Positions 53,261-62,108 of a stretch of 64,000 nucleotides of DNA are shown in pieces. A program made the translations under genes and the position numbers. The notes under the pieces are model-generated. The model was not told the DNA's origin. It saw only the letters and a program-made list of their open reading frames with translations, and ran no database searches. Position 1 is the stretch's first letter. Each line of letters opens with the position of its first letter. The stretch covers positions 62,001-126,000 of the forward strand of contig NZ_JABMCC010000112.1 of NCBI RefSeq assembly GCF_013359905.1, in the 5' to 3' direction. Origin of the DNA: Paenibacillus taichungensis. Its GTDB lineage: Bacteria > Bacillota > Bacilli > Paenibacillales > Paenibacillaceae.

Positions 53261-54157
53261 TTATCCTTTTACTGAGCCGATAAGCACACCTTTTACAAAA
53301 TACTTTTGCAGGAATGGGTACACACACAGGATCGGAAGCGCGCTTACCATAACTGTCGCCATTTTGATGGACATCAGTGTAACGTTAGAGAGCATGGTGC
53401 CCCGGGCAAGCGCTTCCTGATTATTGTTGGACCCGAGGACAGTCGAGATATCCTGGGCAGACAGCAGTTGTTGCAAAAACGTTTGAACCGGAATCAGATT
53501 CTGATCTGAAACATAAAATGCGCCAGAAAACCAGTCATTCCAGTGCCCCACTGCAGTAAAAAGGCCAATGGCTGCAAGCATGGGTTTCGAAAGCGGCATA
53601 ATAATAACGAAGAGAATGCGGACAGGATTGGCACCATCAATCTCAGCCGATTCGATCAGTGCTTCCGGAATCCCCTGGATGAATTTCATCATCACAAACA
53701 TATTCCACGCCGAGAAAGCGGACGGAATGATATACACCCAGAATGAGTTTAATAATGACAAGTGATTAAGCTGGATATACAAAGGGATTAATCCGCCACT
53801 AAACAGCATCGTAATCAGCACGTATCCCAGGAGGGATTTCCTGAAAGGAAGCTGCCGATAGGACAAGCCATAAGCCGCCAGAAGTGTGATCAGTAAGCCG
53901 ACAAAAGTGCCTACGATTGTACGGGATATCGTAATTAAGTAGGCATGTTGAATAACCGAATTCCCAAGCACAACCTCATAATTGTACAAAGTAAACTCTC
54001 TAGGCCACAGATAGACACCGCCCTTTGCCGCATCGCTGCCAACGTTTAAGGAAACGGCGAGCATATACGTGAATGGATAGATTACCGAGATACAGAGAAG
54101 GGCCAATAGAAACACAATAATTGTCTGGCCCACCCGTTCCCTCATAGAAGTTCTCAT
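53261..54157 (-). CDS. Carbohydrate ABC transporter permease (LplC/YtcP-like)
   Basis: Inner-membrane subunit of 298 residues with six membrane helices and the EAA loop AEIDGANPVRILFVIIMPLSKP, which contacts the ATPase. The start MRTSMRERVG is one base past the stop of the first permease gene with GGGG ten bases before; this coupling and family length argue against the longer frame to 54286. It partners with the permease at 54159 and the binding protein at 51550. Confidence 0.9.
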   Translation of the reverse strand: MRTSMRERVGQTIIVFLLALLCISVIYPFTYMLAVSLNVGSDAAKGGVYLWPREFTLYNYEVVLGNSVIQHAYLITISRTIVGTFVGLLITLLAAYGLSYRQLPFRKSLLGYVLITMLFSGGLIPLYIQLNHLSLLNSFWVYIIPSAFSAWNMFVMMKFIQGIPEALIESAEIDGANPVRILFVIIMPLSKPMLAAIGLFTAVGHWNDWFSGAFYVSDQNLIPVQTFLQQLLSAQDISTVLGSNNNQEALARGTMLSNVTLMSIKMATVMVSALPILCVYPFLQKYFVKGVLIGSVKG

Positions 54158-54158
54158 A

Positions 54159-55052
54159 TTACCAAAGCCCCTCTCCGTTGAACTTTCGCGCCATCTGATT
54201 GGTGCATAGTACCAACACCAGACTGATGACCGAAGAAAGGAGACCCACTGCAGTGGCCATTCCAAAATAACCTTGCTGCAAGCCATTTCGTAAAATATAT
54301 GTGTCTAGCACATCTGCGACTGGCTGATTAGCCGGATTCATCAGAGGATAGATTTGATCCATGCCTACTGCTATCAGTCCAGGCATACTGAGAATCAACA
54401 CGATAGAGATGGTCGGCATTATACCCGGCAGTGTAATGTTGCGAATTTGTGCAAGCCGTCCTGCTCCTTCTACCCTAGCGGCTTCATAGAGCTGCGGGTC
54501 AATCGTTGTAATTGCCGCCAAATACAAAATCGTATTCCAGCCGACCTCCTTCCATAAACCACTCACTACGATCATGGGCCGGAACCACTCCGTGGATCCC
54601 AAGAAAAAGATTGAATCTCCCCCGAGCTTCTCTATCAACTGATTGACCAATCCGCCGTCCAACGTTAGCAGGGATTGCAGAATGTAAGCCACCACGATCC
54701 ATGAAAAGAAATGCGGAAGATAACTAACGGATTGGACAAACCGCTTGTATTTGTTGTTTTTCACCTCATTGATGAGCAATGCCAAAATAATAGGAGCTGG
54801 AAATCCGAATACAAACTTGAGAATTGCGATGTAAATTGTATTCTTTACCACAATCCAGAACTGTTCATCTTGCAAGAATGAGAAGTTTTCCAAACCAACC
54901 CATTCACTACTCCACATCGTGCTGCCGATGTGAAAATCCTTGAATGCCACCTGGATGCCCACCATCGGAATGTAGCTGAAGAGAAGCAGCAGGATCGCAC
55001 CAGGTAGGATCATTACATATTGCCAACGGTATTTTGCCAGTCGTTCAATCAT
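54159..55052 (-). CDS. Carbohydrate ABC transporter permease (LplB-like)
   Basis: Inner-membrane subunit of 297 residues with six membrane helices, opening YRWQYVMILPGAILLLLFSYIPM; EAA loop ARVEGAGRLAQIRNITLPGIMP. First of three transporter genes, 110 bases downstream of the beta-mannosidase gene, with a cre site 35 bases before its start, so it may have its own CcpA-controlled promoter or be subject to roadblock control. Confidence 0.92.
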   Translation of the reverse strand: MIERLAKYRWQYVMILPGAILLLLFSYIPMVGIQVAFKDFHIGSTMWSSEWVGLENFSFLQDEQFWIVVKNTIYIAILKFVFGFPAPIILALLINEVKNNKYKRFVQSVSYLPHFFSWIVVAYILQSLLTLDGGLVNQLIEKLGGDSIFFLGSTEWFRPMIVVSGLWKEVGWNTILYLAAITTIDPQLYEAARVEGAGRLAQIRNITLPGIMPTISIVLILSMPGLIAVGMDQIYPLMNPANQPVADVLDTYILRNGLQQGYFGMATAVGLLSSVISLVLVLCTNQMARKFNGEGLW

Positions 55053-55086
55053 TTAACCACCTCTGCCATCAGTATAGAGATCATTT

Positions 55087-55100
55087 GAAAGCGGTAACAT
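55087..55100. promoter_or_regulatory. cre site between the beta-mannosidase and permease genes
   Basis: TGAAAGCGGTAACA matches TGWAARCGYTWNCW at 13 of 14 positions. Located 35 bases upstream of the first permease start. Confidence 0.65.
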
Positions 55101-55162
55101 ACAACAACGATCGGATTTCTATCGATTGGATTGGCAATATCAGAAAAAAGCGAAGGAACAAC

Positions 55163-57628
55163 TTACAAATCAAATACGCTGCGTACGATTAGCTGTGATT
55201 GCAGTTCTTCAAGGGATGCCGGTTTGTTGAGATCATCTTTCTTCAGAGAAATGGTCTTTCTTCCACCTGCTGACAAGTCAAAATAATTGTTACTGAAAAT
55301 ACCGTCTAATTCACTGAAATCAAGCTCCACAAACCGTGCAAAAGCTTTCGAATCAACCGTAATAACAAAACGATCCTCTTCTTCTGTCATCGTGGTCTCA
55401 ATTGCAGGATCAATAAAACCAAAATGCTTTGGCTTCACAAATAACACTGTACCTTCGCTGACAACTTCACCATCCACCACAAAGGAAAACTGTAAATACG
55501 TATTCCGTTTTTTAGTAGTTGTATCGAGCATCTCAGTGAAATCAAGCTGTTCGAACAATGAGGTTGATAACGCTTTCAACTCAATCACTTTTGAAGAAGC
55601 TACGATTTCATTGGATTGCGAATCCATGAGACTCCATTTCAATGCTCCTTTTACAGCATTCCTACTCTCATTCGATACGTGAAGTTCTACCTTCGAACCA
55701 TCTTCCCGAGCCGATACAAGAACAGGCGCGAAAAAGCGTTTGGCTGCATAATGCAGTGCTTTCCAGCGACCAAAGTAATCGATACTGGACCAGGAAGCAA
55801 CAGGCCAGCAATCATTCAACTGCCAGTACAGTGCTCCCATACAGCGTCCACGATGTCTGCGCCAGTGCTCAACCCCACATGAGATTCCTTCAGCCTGAAT
55901 GAGCTGTGAAGCGTATAACAGGGAATTGAAATCTTTTGGCAAGCGATACGTCTCCCCGATGTAATACAGAATTTTCTCATTTCCCGTACCATTCTTCTGA
56001 TGAGATTCCATGACCGGTGAGAAGATATTGCGGTCTTCCGGCAACGTAAACGTTTCTATGGTCTTGTGATTCGGGAAGGATTGCAATCCGAATTCGGACA
56101 TGTAGCGCGGGAACAATGTGCGGAATTCGGTAAAAGGTTTCTTGCCATGCCACACATCCCAGTAATGCATGTCTCCGTAATTTTCATCGTTCGGATTGTC
56201 AAAGCTGCCTTTGGATGAAGGTGAAGCTAACCAGTAGAACGTGTTTGGATCATATTCCTTCGCAATAGCCGGAAGTAATACCTCATATTGCTTAATATAG
56301 TCTGCTTGTAACTGTAAGGATGTTTTCTTCGCCCAGTCCCATTCAACCCAAGCCATCTCCTGCTCATTGTTTCCACACCAGATTCCTAATGAGGCATGAT
56401 GACGCAAGCGTTTCATGTTATCGATGGTCTCTTTAGTAATCGATTGCTTAAATTCCTCAGTCAGTTCATATACCCCGCAGGCATACATCAAGTCCTGCCA
56501 TACAATCAAGCCGTATTCGTCGCACAAATCATAGAAGTAATTCTCCGGATAATGTCCCCCACCCCAGACACGAATTGTATTGAAATGGGCTTGCGCACAG
56601 CTCTTGATCAATCGTTCTGTCCGATCTGGGTTACAGCGCGGCAAGATGTTATCTTCCGGAATATAGTCAGCACCCATCGAGAAAAAGGATACACCGTTCA
56701 CTTCAAATTCGAAGGACTCACCCCATTGATCCTGCTCTTGCTTCACAGTTAATGTTCTCAGTCCAATGCGCTTAGCATCACGATCCAGCTCCACGCCTTG
56801 TTCCATAAGCGCAACGCTTAGCTGATACAATGGCTGTTTGCCCAGACCATTCGGCCACCATAACTCGGGATGGTCCACTTCAATCCAGATATGATGATTC
56901 GCATCATTCACGACGGACGTCCATCCTTTCAATGTCTCCCCGGAAGGACTATCTAATGTGACCGTGATCTCTCGCTCTTCTTCTACCCAACCTGATGCCT
57001 TTACTCGTACATCTAAGGTTACCTTACCTTCGCTATGCATTTGTGTAACGTAGACATCTTCCAAACGGGCATGATCATAGCCTTGAATGGAAATATTTCG
57101 CCAGATTCCCAAATCAGGTAATTGTGGACCCCAATCCCAACCGAACATGGAGTGTGCTTTACGCAAATGGGAGATTCCTTCCACTGCATCACTGCAGTTA
57201 ATCAACGGGCGCTCGGCTTGTTTACGCAGTACATACTCCACCGGGGAACGAAGAACAATGTGTATGGTATTTTCACCTTGTTTGATAAAGGAGGTAATAT
57301 CGATTTCATAAGTACTGTGCATATTACTTACATTCGCGATATTCATTCCATTCAGAAACAATTCGCCAATTGTATCCAACCCTTCACATAACAGGATGAT
57401 CCGGTCATGCTTGAGATCCGCTGCGCTTACTTCAAAAGAGTGTTTGTATTCATAATCATAATTACACAGTTCAAGTGCCGCCTGCTCTTGCTCGCGGTAG
57501 TAAGGGTCTTCCATTTGTCCAGCTTGAAGCAAATCGTTAAAGACCGAACCTGGAACCGTAGCCGGAAGCCATTCGGCATGATCCACTCTCTTCATTTGCC
57601 ACCTGCCATTGAGATCGATAAGCAACAT
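55163..57628 (-). CDS. Beta-mannosidase (GH2)
   Basis: Cytoplasmic glycosidase of 821 residues. The GH2 layout is visible: N-terminal sugar-binding domain (LNGRWQMKRVDHAEWLPATV..GSVFNDLL), central immunoglobulin-like domain, TIM barrel with acid/base Glu in WCGNNEQEMAW near residue 415 and nucleophile Glu in MSEFGLQSF near residue 510, and a C-terminal beta domain. The whole resembles bacterial and lysosomal beta-mannosidases rather than LacZ. AGGAGG precedes ATG. First gene before the LplBC-A-type transporter, divergent from an AraC regulator: import of a short beta-mannoside and cleavage inside. Confidence 0.93.
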   Translation of the reverse strand: MLLIDLNGRWQMKRVDHAEWLPATVPGSVFNDLLQAGQMEDPYYREQEQAALELCNYDYEYKHSFEVSAADLKHDRIILLCEGLDTIGELFLNGMNIANVSNMHSTYEIDITSFIKQGENTIHIVLRSPVEYVLRKQAERPLINCSDAVEGISHLRKAHSMFGWDWGPQLPDLGIWRNISIQGYDHARLEDVYVTQMHSEGKVTLDVRVKASGWVEEEREITVTLDSPSGETLKGWTSVVNDANHHIWIEVDHPELWWPNGLGKQPLYQLSVALMEQGVELDRDAKRIGLRTLTVKQEQDQWGESFEFEVNGVSFFSMGADYIPEDNILPRCNPDRTERLIKSCAQAHFNTIRVWGGGHYPENYFYDLCDEYGLIVWQDLMYACGVYELTEEFKQSITKETIDNMKRLRHHASLGIWCGNNEQEMAWVEWDWAKKTSLQLQADYIKQYEVLLPAIAKEYDPNTFYWLASPSSKGSFDNPNDENYGDMHYWDVWHGKKPFTEFRTLFPRYMSEFGLQSFPNHKTIETFTLPEDRNIFSPVMESHQKNGTGNEKILYYIGETYRLPKDFNSLLYASQLIQAEGISCGVEHWRRHRGRCMGALYWQLNDCWPVASWSSIDYFGRWKALHYAAKRFFAPVLVSAREDGSKVELHVSNESRNAVKGALKWSLMDSQSNEIVASSKVIELKALSTSLFEQLDFTEMLDTTTKKRNTYLQFSFVVDGEVVSEGTVLFVKPKHFGFIDPAIETTMTEEEDRFVITVDSKAFARFVELDFSELDGIFSNNYFDLSAGGRKTISLKKDDLNKPASLEELQSQLIVRSVFDL

Positions 57629-57755
57629 TTGCGATACCTCCTGATGTCTTTGTAATCTATTTCATTCTATCAAGAGGTCTCCATACTTTCTTATGTTGTG
57701 TTCACGGAATTCGTGTGCTATTTTGACATTAACAATAATTGGAGAGGTTCGAGCC

Positions 57756-58616
57756 ATGATCAAATACACAGCGTCTACTCACATCCATCCCGACCTGCTC
57801 GTAGATCCATTCTGGGTCGATTCCTTATCGAAAGTATCACCCGAGCATACCCATGACTTTTACGAGTTCTTCATTCTAAGTGAAGGGCAGTGCCAACATA
57901 TCGTCAATGGAACAACCCAGCATTTAAGGCCGGGCTGCCTTGTCTTTATTCGACCGCATGATATTCACCGTTATGAGCCGGAAGGCGCTCAGGACTGCCG
58001 TTTTCTGAATAGCCCGTGTCGATCCGCAGTAATAGAAGAAGCTTTGGCCTACTTGAATGAACAGAAGTATGCGCAAGGACTCTTACAGGCTCCTGTTCCC
58101 CAGATTGCCATGTTATCTCAGTTAGAAATGACAGAGATGGTTCGAAGCTTTGAACGGATTATGATGCTCTCCACAGTGGATAAGAAGAAGGCTCGCGTAT
58201 ACGCAAAAGGGCTCATTATTCAGATTTTTACGCAGCACTTCTTTGAGTTGGAAACCATTGAACAACCCATTCTCCCGCTGTGGCTTGAGCATGCGATCTC
58301 CAAAATGCAGCTGAAGGAAAACATGATTCGTGGTCTTCATGCGCTCTATGAATTGTCAGGTCGAAGCGTTGGTCATGTGAACCGTGCCTTTCGTCAATAT
58401 CTGAATCAGACACCAACAGAGTATATTAATCAGCTTCGGCTGAATGTAGCCAAAAACTTGCTGCTCACGACTGAGCTTCGTGTGCTTGAGATTGCACTGG
58501 AAGCGGGATTTGAGAACGTCAGCCACTTCTACCATCAGTTCAAAAAATACTATAATCAAGCTCCGCTAGATTTCCGTAAAAACGCGACAATGAATAAGGA
58601 ATCGCTGCTGCCATAA
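57756..58616 (+). CDS. AraC-family regulator of the beta-mannoside locus
   Basis: Regulator of 286 residues with N-terminal cupin (HTHDFYEFFILSEGQCQHIVNG; PGCLVFIRPHDIHRYEP) and C-terminal AraC HTH (ALYELSGRSVGHVNRAFRQ; VLEIALEAGFENVSHFYHQFKKYY). The domain build resembles ChbR-type regulators. MIKYTAS follows GGAGAGG; the frame extends upstream to 57693 without an SD. Divergent from the beta-mannosidase gene, its most likely target. Confidence 0.9.
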   Translation: MIKYTASTHIHPDLLVDPFWVDSLSKVSPEHTHDFYEFFILSEGQCQHIVNGTTQHLRPGCLVFIRPHDIHRYEPEGAQDCRFLNSPCRSAVIEEALAYLNEQKYAQGLLQAPVPQIAMLSQLEMTEMVRSFERIMMLSTVDKKKARVYAKGLIIQIFTQHFFELETIEQPILPLWLEHAISKMQLKENMIRGLHALYELSGRSVGHVNRAFRQYLNQTPTEYINQLRLNVAKNLLLTTELRVLEIALEAGFENVSHFYHQFKKYYNQAPLDFRKNATMNKESLLP

Positions 58617-58678
58617 GGAATTCAAAGCACCCATCTGGTGATATCTGCAGCTTGCCATTGTATCCGTACTCAAAACAC

Positions 58679-58708
58679 AAAAAAGCCCTCCCTATATGCA
58701 GGGAGAGC
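58679..58708 (-). terminator. Terminator of the histidine kinase gene
   Basis: GCTCTCCCTGCATATAGGGA followed by GGGC and a T-run on the minus strand: nine paired bases with one U-G. It lies between the convergent AraC and kinase genes. Confidence 0.8.
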
Positions 58709-58843
58709 AGGGTACACACAAAGCAACTTATGCGAAGTATTTATATTGGCGATTGGCGACACGAACCCACTCGAGCATTCCCTCTATTTCTCTCACTTCG
58801 AGGTTTGGTGCAGCTAGAAGGATATTGTTGCCGTCCTTTCCTT

Positions 58844-60307
58844 TCAGACACGTTGAGCCGCAGGGAAGCCAAACGAGATTACAGCTCCTCCCTCCTTACG
58901 GTTGGTGGCCTGAATCAGCCCGCCGCAGCGTTCCACAATAGCCCGGGCAATCGCCAGACCCAGTCCGGACTCACCGTCTTTTCCTTTGACAAAACGGTGG
59001 AATAAGGTGGGAAGCAGCTCCTGCGGAAAGCCGGGACCGTCATCCGAAACGGATAGCGCGATCTTCCCTTTTTCCAAGTTCGCAGTGATGTGAATTTCTT
59101 CTCTGGCGTATCTTGCAGCATTCGTCACGACGTTGAGCAGTGCCTGTAGCAGTTTATCCTGATCAGCCATGACAAACAGCTCCTTATTGTCCGGACAAGC
59201 GATATGCATTGTAAGTCCTTTCTTTACAAGCAGCGGATTGACACGTTCGGACGTTTCCGTCAACAATTCATTCAGACTGACCTTGGAAGGTTTGAAGATA
59301 TCCTCTTCACTATCCAGCTTCGCGAGCAGCGTCATTTCGGTGATAATCTTTCCTAATCTGCCGCTCTCCCCCAGGATCACGTCCAACCCTTTACGGACAT
59401 TATCACCTTCAAAGATTCCATCTCGAATGCCCTCCGCATAGCCTGCAATGGACATCAGAGGGGTCTTCAGCTCATGAGAAGCATTCTGAAAAAACAGCTT
59501 CTGCACCTCATTGAACCTGTTCAGTTCACCAGCCATCTCGTATACCGTCTGTGCTACAGCTCCAATCTCACCGCCAGCCTTGACCAGCTGCACATCCGTG
59601 AAATGACGTTGTTTGACCTTCTTAAGTTCCTGCTTCAGATTCATCAATGGCTGAATCAGCCTTTTCGTAATAAACAAACTGAGCAGGAACATAATGGCTC
59701 CAACGATACAGATCACCAGGATGAGACGACCCAGTAGCGCCTGTTCGATTGCTTTAATCTTGCTCATAGGAGTCAACAGAGTCAGGGTTCCTTGGGGGAT
59801 GGGACTGACATCCATCACATAACGCCCATCCGTTCCCTTCCACAGGTCCTTGATGCTGGATGAAGTGACCGCTGTGTATTTCGACAAGTTTGCTGGTACG
59901 GCTTCAGTCAATGTGTTACTGCTCGCCATTCCGGTTGTACCACTCACAGACAAAGTCCCTGACAGCACATTTCCGTTAAAATCAGTGACAAAGGCTTCAA
60001 CATCCGCAGGAATGAGTGTTGAAGGAGCACTCGTAGCCTCTCCCGTAACCAACTGGACGGACTGCATACCCGTAATATTCAAATTAGGCATCGTGACAGC
60101 AGTTCCAGTCGTAAGTACAGGACTCATTGTGAGATCCCCCGTTTTCGTTATAGAAGCAGACATCGCCGCACTTAACGTCTTGAGATCATTCTTCTCTGTT
60201 CCAATGAAATGATCCAGCAGCACATAATGAAGTAAAACGGCCGTGACGGAGAGGATCAGAACCAGTGACAATCCAAAAGCAAGGTTAATTTGATGAACAA
60301 GTTTCAT
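58844..60307 (-). CDS. Sensor histidine kinase (EnvZ/HPK1 type)
   Basis: Membrane kinase of 487 residues: TM1 about residues 8-30, a Thr/Ser-rich extracytoplasmic domain of about 150 residues, TM2 around 195-215, HAMP, DHp with phospho-acceptor in FQNASHELKTPLMSIAGYAEG, and a HATPase domain with N-box LLNVVTNAARYA, G1 VSDDGPGFP and G2 GESGLGLAIARAI. MKLVHQINL follows GGAGTG. Its ATG is one base after the ancestral stop of the response-regulator frame, which is interrupted by an in-frame TGA, so the signal may have no functional output here. Confidence 0.92.
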   Translation of the reverse strand: MKLVHQINLAFGLSLVLILSVTAVLLHYVLLDHFIGTEKNDLKTLSAAMSASITKTGDLTMSPVLTTGTAVTMPNLNITGMQSVQLVTGEATSAPSTLIPADVEAFVTDFNGNVLSGTLSVSGTTGMASSNTLTEAVPANLSKYTAVTSSSIKDLWKGTDGRYVMDVSPIPQGTLTLLTPMSKIKAIEQALLGRLILVICIVGAIMFLLSLFITKRLIQPLMNLKQELKKVKQRHFTDVQLVKAGGEIGAVAQTVYEMAGELNRFNEVQKLFFQNASHELKTPLMSIAGYAEGIRDGIFEGDNVRKGLDVILGESGRLGKIITEMTLLAKLDSEEDIFKPSKVSLNELLTETSERVNPLLVKKGLTMHIACPDNKELFVMADQDKLLQALLNVVTNAARYAREEIHITANLEKGKIALSVSDDGPGFPQELLPTLFHRFVKGKDGESGLGLAIARAIVERCGGLIQATNRKEGGAVISFGFPAAQRV

Positions 60308-60308
60308 A

Positions 60309-61025
60309 TTAAACTTCACTCCGATCTGTACGCATACGATACCCGTGTCCCCACACCGACTCGACGGGAAGTTCCTCAATCTTTTTGCGAATCCGCTTAA
60401 TTAAATGATCCACGGCACGGTCACTGCCAAAATAATCTTCTCCTCATACAAAACTGAGCAGCTCGTCCCTCGTAAACGCACGATTTGGATGTTCAGCCAG
60501 TACCTTAAGCATGGTGAACTCTTTGCTGGTCAGGTCCACTTCTTCCCCTCGCCATATGGCCCGCCTCTCTTCCAACATTAGTTGAAGCTCTCCCATATCG
60601 ATTTGTGGCGTCACCGCTTCGCTTACAACAGCTCTTTCTTCCGCACCGGTAAGTCTAATCCAACGTTCCAGCTGCCGCTTGATGCGGGCTACCAGTTCAC
60701 GGGGGCTGAAAGGCTTCACTAGATAATCGTCACTGCCTAGCTCAAGGCCAAGTATTTTGTCCACCTCATTATCCTTCGCCGAGATCATAATAATGGGTAC
60801 CTCTCCTTCATTCCGGATGCGTTTGCATAATTCATAGCCATCCATTCCGGGCAGCATAATGTCCATCACCCACATGCTCGGCGGACTTATTCTATATAAA
60901 GACCAGGCATCCTCGGCATTAGCAAGGCCTATCGTTCGATAGTTCTCTTTGTGCAAATAAGCTTGAATCAGTGTGCGTATATTTTCGTCATCATCTACAA
61001 CTGCGATGAGGTAATCGTTATTCAT
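60309..61025 (-). pseudogene. OmpR-family response regulator interrupted by an in-frame TGA
   Basis: The receiver domain is intact (VVDDDENIRTL; phospho-Asp in WVMDIMLPGMDGYEL; Lys in YLVKPFSPREL), and so is the first part of the winged helix (LTSKEFTMLKVLAEHPNRAF). At 60444-60446 the frame reads TRDELLSFV, TGA, GEDYFGSDRAVDHLIKRIRK, KIEELPVESVWGHGYRMR and runs to TAA at 60309. OmpR proteins have Trp (TGG) at the stop position (LLSFVWG), so one G-to-A change explains it. The truncated 193-residue product lacks the recognition helix and wing. Coupled to the kinase gene by one base. Confidence 0.9.
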
Positions 61026-61127
61026 GAACGGGGCCTCCTGTACTTTTCTCTATAGTGAGTATACCAAAGGTATATATATGGGAAGAGCTTTGCCATTGTT
61101 TTTCCACAATTACACCAATATTGTGCC

Positions 61128-61180
61128 ACACTCCTTCGGTAAATTGATAACTGTAAGACAAACCAAACCATAAGGAGTGT
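61128..61180 (+). promoter_or_regulatory. Nine-base complement to the SD upstream of the secreted protein gene
   Basis: ACACTCCTT (61128-61136) is the exact complement of AAGGAGTGT (61172-61180), which contains the SD of the gene starting at 61187. If both are transcribed the SD could be sequestered. The transcription start is not evident, so this may instead be chance. Confidence 0.35.
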
Positions 61181-61186
61181 TACGAA

Positions 61187-61951
61187 ATGAACTACAGTTT
61201 TAAATTCAGAAATGTTGCCCTGTCCGCCCTGCTGCTCACTGCGATCTCCGCACCGATTGTCGCGAATGCCGACAGCGCCACTAACGCAAATGCTGTTACA
61301 AATGGAACTGCTACCTTGAAAGAAGCTAAATCCGCCATTGCGACCTTTACATTGGCTAATCCAGTGGAGCAGGCCAAAAAGTACGCGCCAGAAACAGTAA
61401 GCGAATGGGAAAAAACGCTGGCCCGTTACAATAAACTGCTTTCACAAAACTATACATCCCGAGTAATGGCCACTTTGGTTGCTGTTGACGTAGACTCTGA
61501 TGAATGGAAGAAAGTTTCCGAGAACGCCAAACCAGGTGAGATCAAAGAAATGCAGGCCTTAAAGGTTGAGGAAGGCAAACTTACGTCAGTTGAGAGTGTA
61601 AAAGCCGAAAAATTACCTAATTCCGAAAATAAGAACACCTTGTCTTTCTCCATTACCACAAGCAGTTCGGATCTGAAAGGATTAGTTGAGAATGCAGAAT
61701 CTGGAGTGCCAATTGCCGTCAGCCCTCTGAATCTTGACGAAAAATCAACCGGAACAACAAGCGCGGTTATAGCGAATGCTGAAAGTCTTCAATTTAGCGG
61801 TACTACAGCTGCCAGTGCATTCTTCTTAGCACAAAGTAATTTGAATAATGCTGTAACAGCTAAGGACGAAGCGGCAATCAAGACTTCCCTTGCCGACCTT
61901 CTGAAGCAATACAAAGCGCAAATTACTGAGCTAGAGGCAGCTCAAGAGTAG
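61187..61951 (+). CDS. Secreted protein of unknown function
   Basis: Exported protein of 254 residues. The signal peptide MNYSFKFRNVALSALLLTAI is cleaved after about ANA; mature protein is Ala/Ser/Thr/Lys-rich without Cys. It is predicted mostly helical at both ends (ETVSEWEKTLARYNKLLSQ; ALSADLLKQYKAQIT-like C-terminus) with a beta-rich middle. No family recognised. AAGGAGTG precedes ATG. Divergent from the two-component pair with about 160 bases between, so it may be a target of the now broken regulator. It has its own strong terminator. Confidence 0.75.
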   Translation: MNYSFKFRNVALSALLLTAISAPIVANADSATNANAVTNGTATLKEAKSAIATFTLANPVEQAKKYAPETVSEWEKTLARYNKLLSQNYTSRVMATLVAVDVDSDEWKKVSENAKPGEIKEMQALKVEEGKLTSVESVKAEKLPNSENKNTLSFSITTSSSDLKGLVENAESGVPIAVSPLNLDEKSTGTTSAVIANAESLQFSGTTAASAFFLAQSNLNNAVTAKDEAAIKTSLADLLKQYKAQITELEAAQE

Positions 61952-62027
61952 GCTTAAATACATTTCAGCTTTAACAACATCATTAAGCAAAAATACCAAA
62001 TCTTACGCGAACTAAAAGACCGAACGC

Positions 62028-62073
62028 CAACAACCAGCAGGCCTCCATGTGGAAGCCTGCTGGTTGTTGTTTT
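62028..62073 (+). terminator. Strong terminator between the secreted protein and GH38 genes
   Basis: CAACAACCAGCAGGC pairs with GCCTGCTGGTTGTTG (15 bp, perfect) with a small loop, then TTTTA; converging genes on both sides. Confidence 0.88.
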
Positions 62074-62108
62074 ATCGACTATAAGTTTATATCTGTTATG
62101 TGTTATCT

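Noticed and set aside
60444..60446. TGA in the response regulator as selenocysteine or recoded Trp
   Set aside because: No SECIS-like hairpin was apparent, Trp rather than Cys is expected at this position, and other genes in the window use TGA as a normal stop, so code reassignment is excluded.
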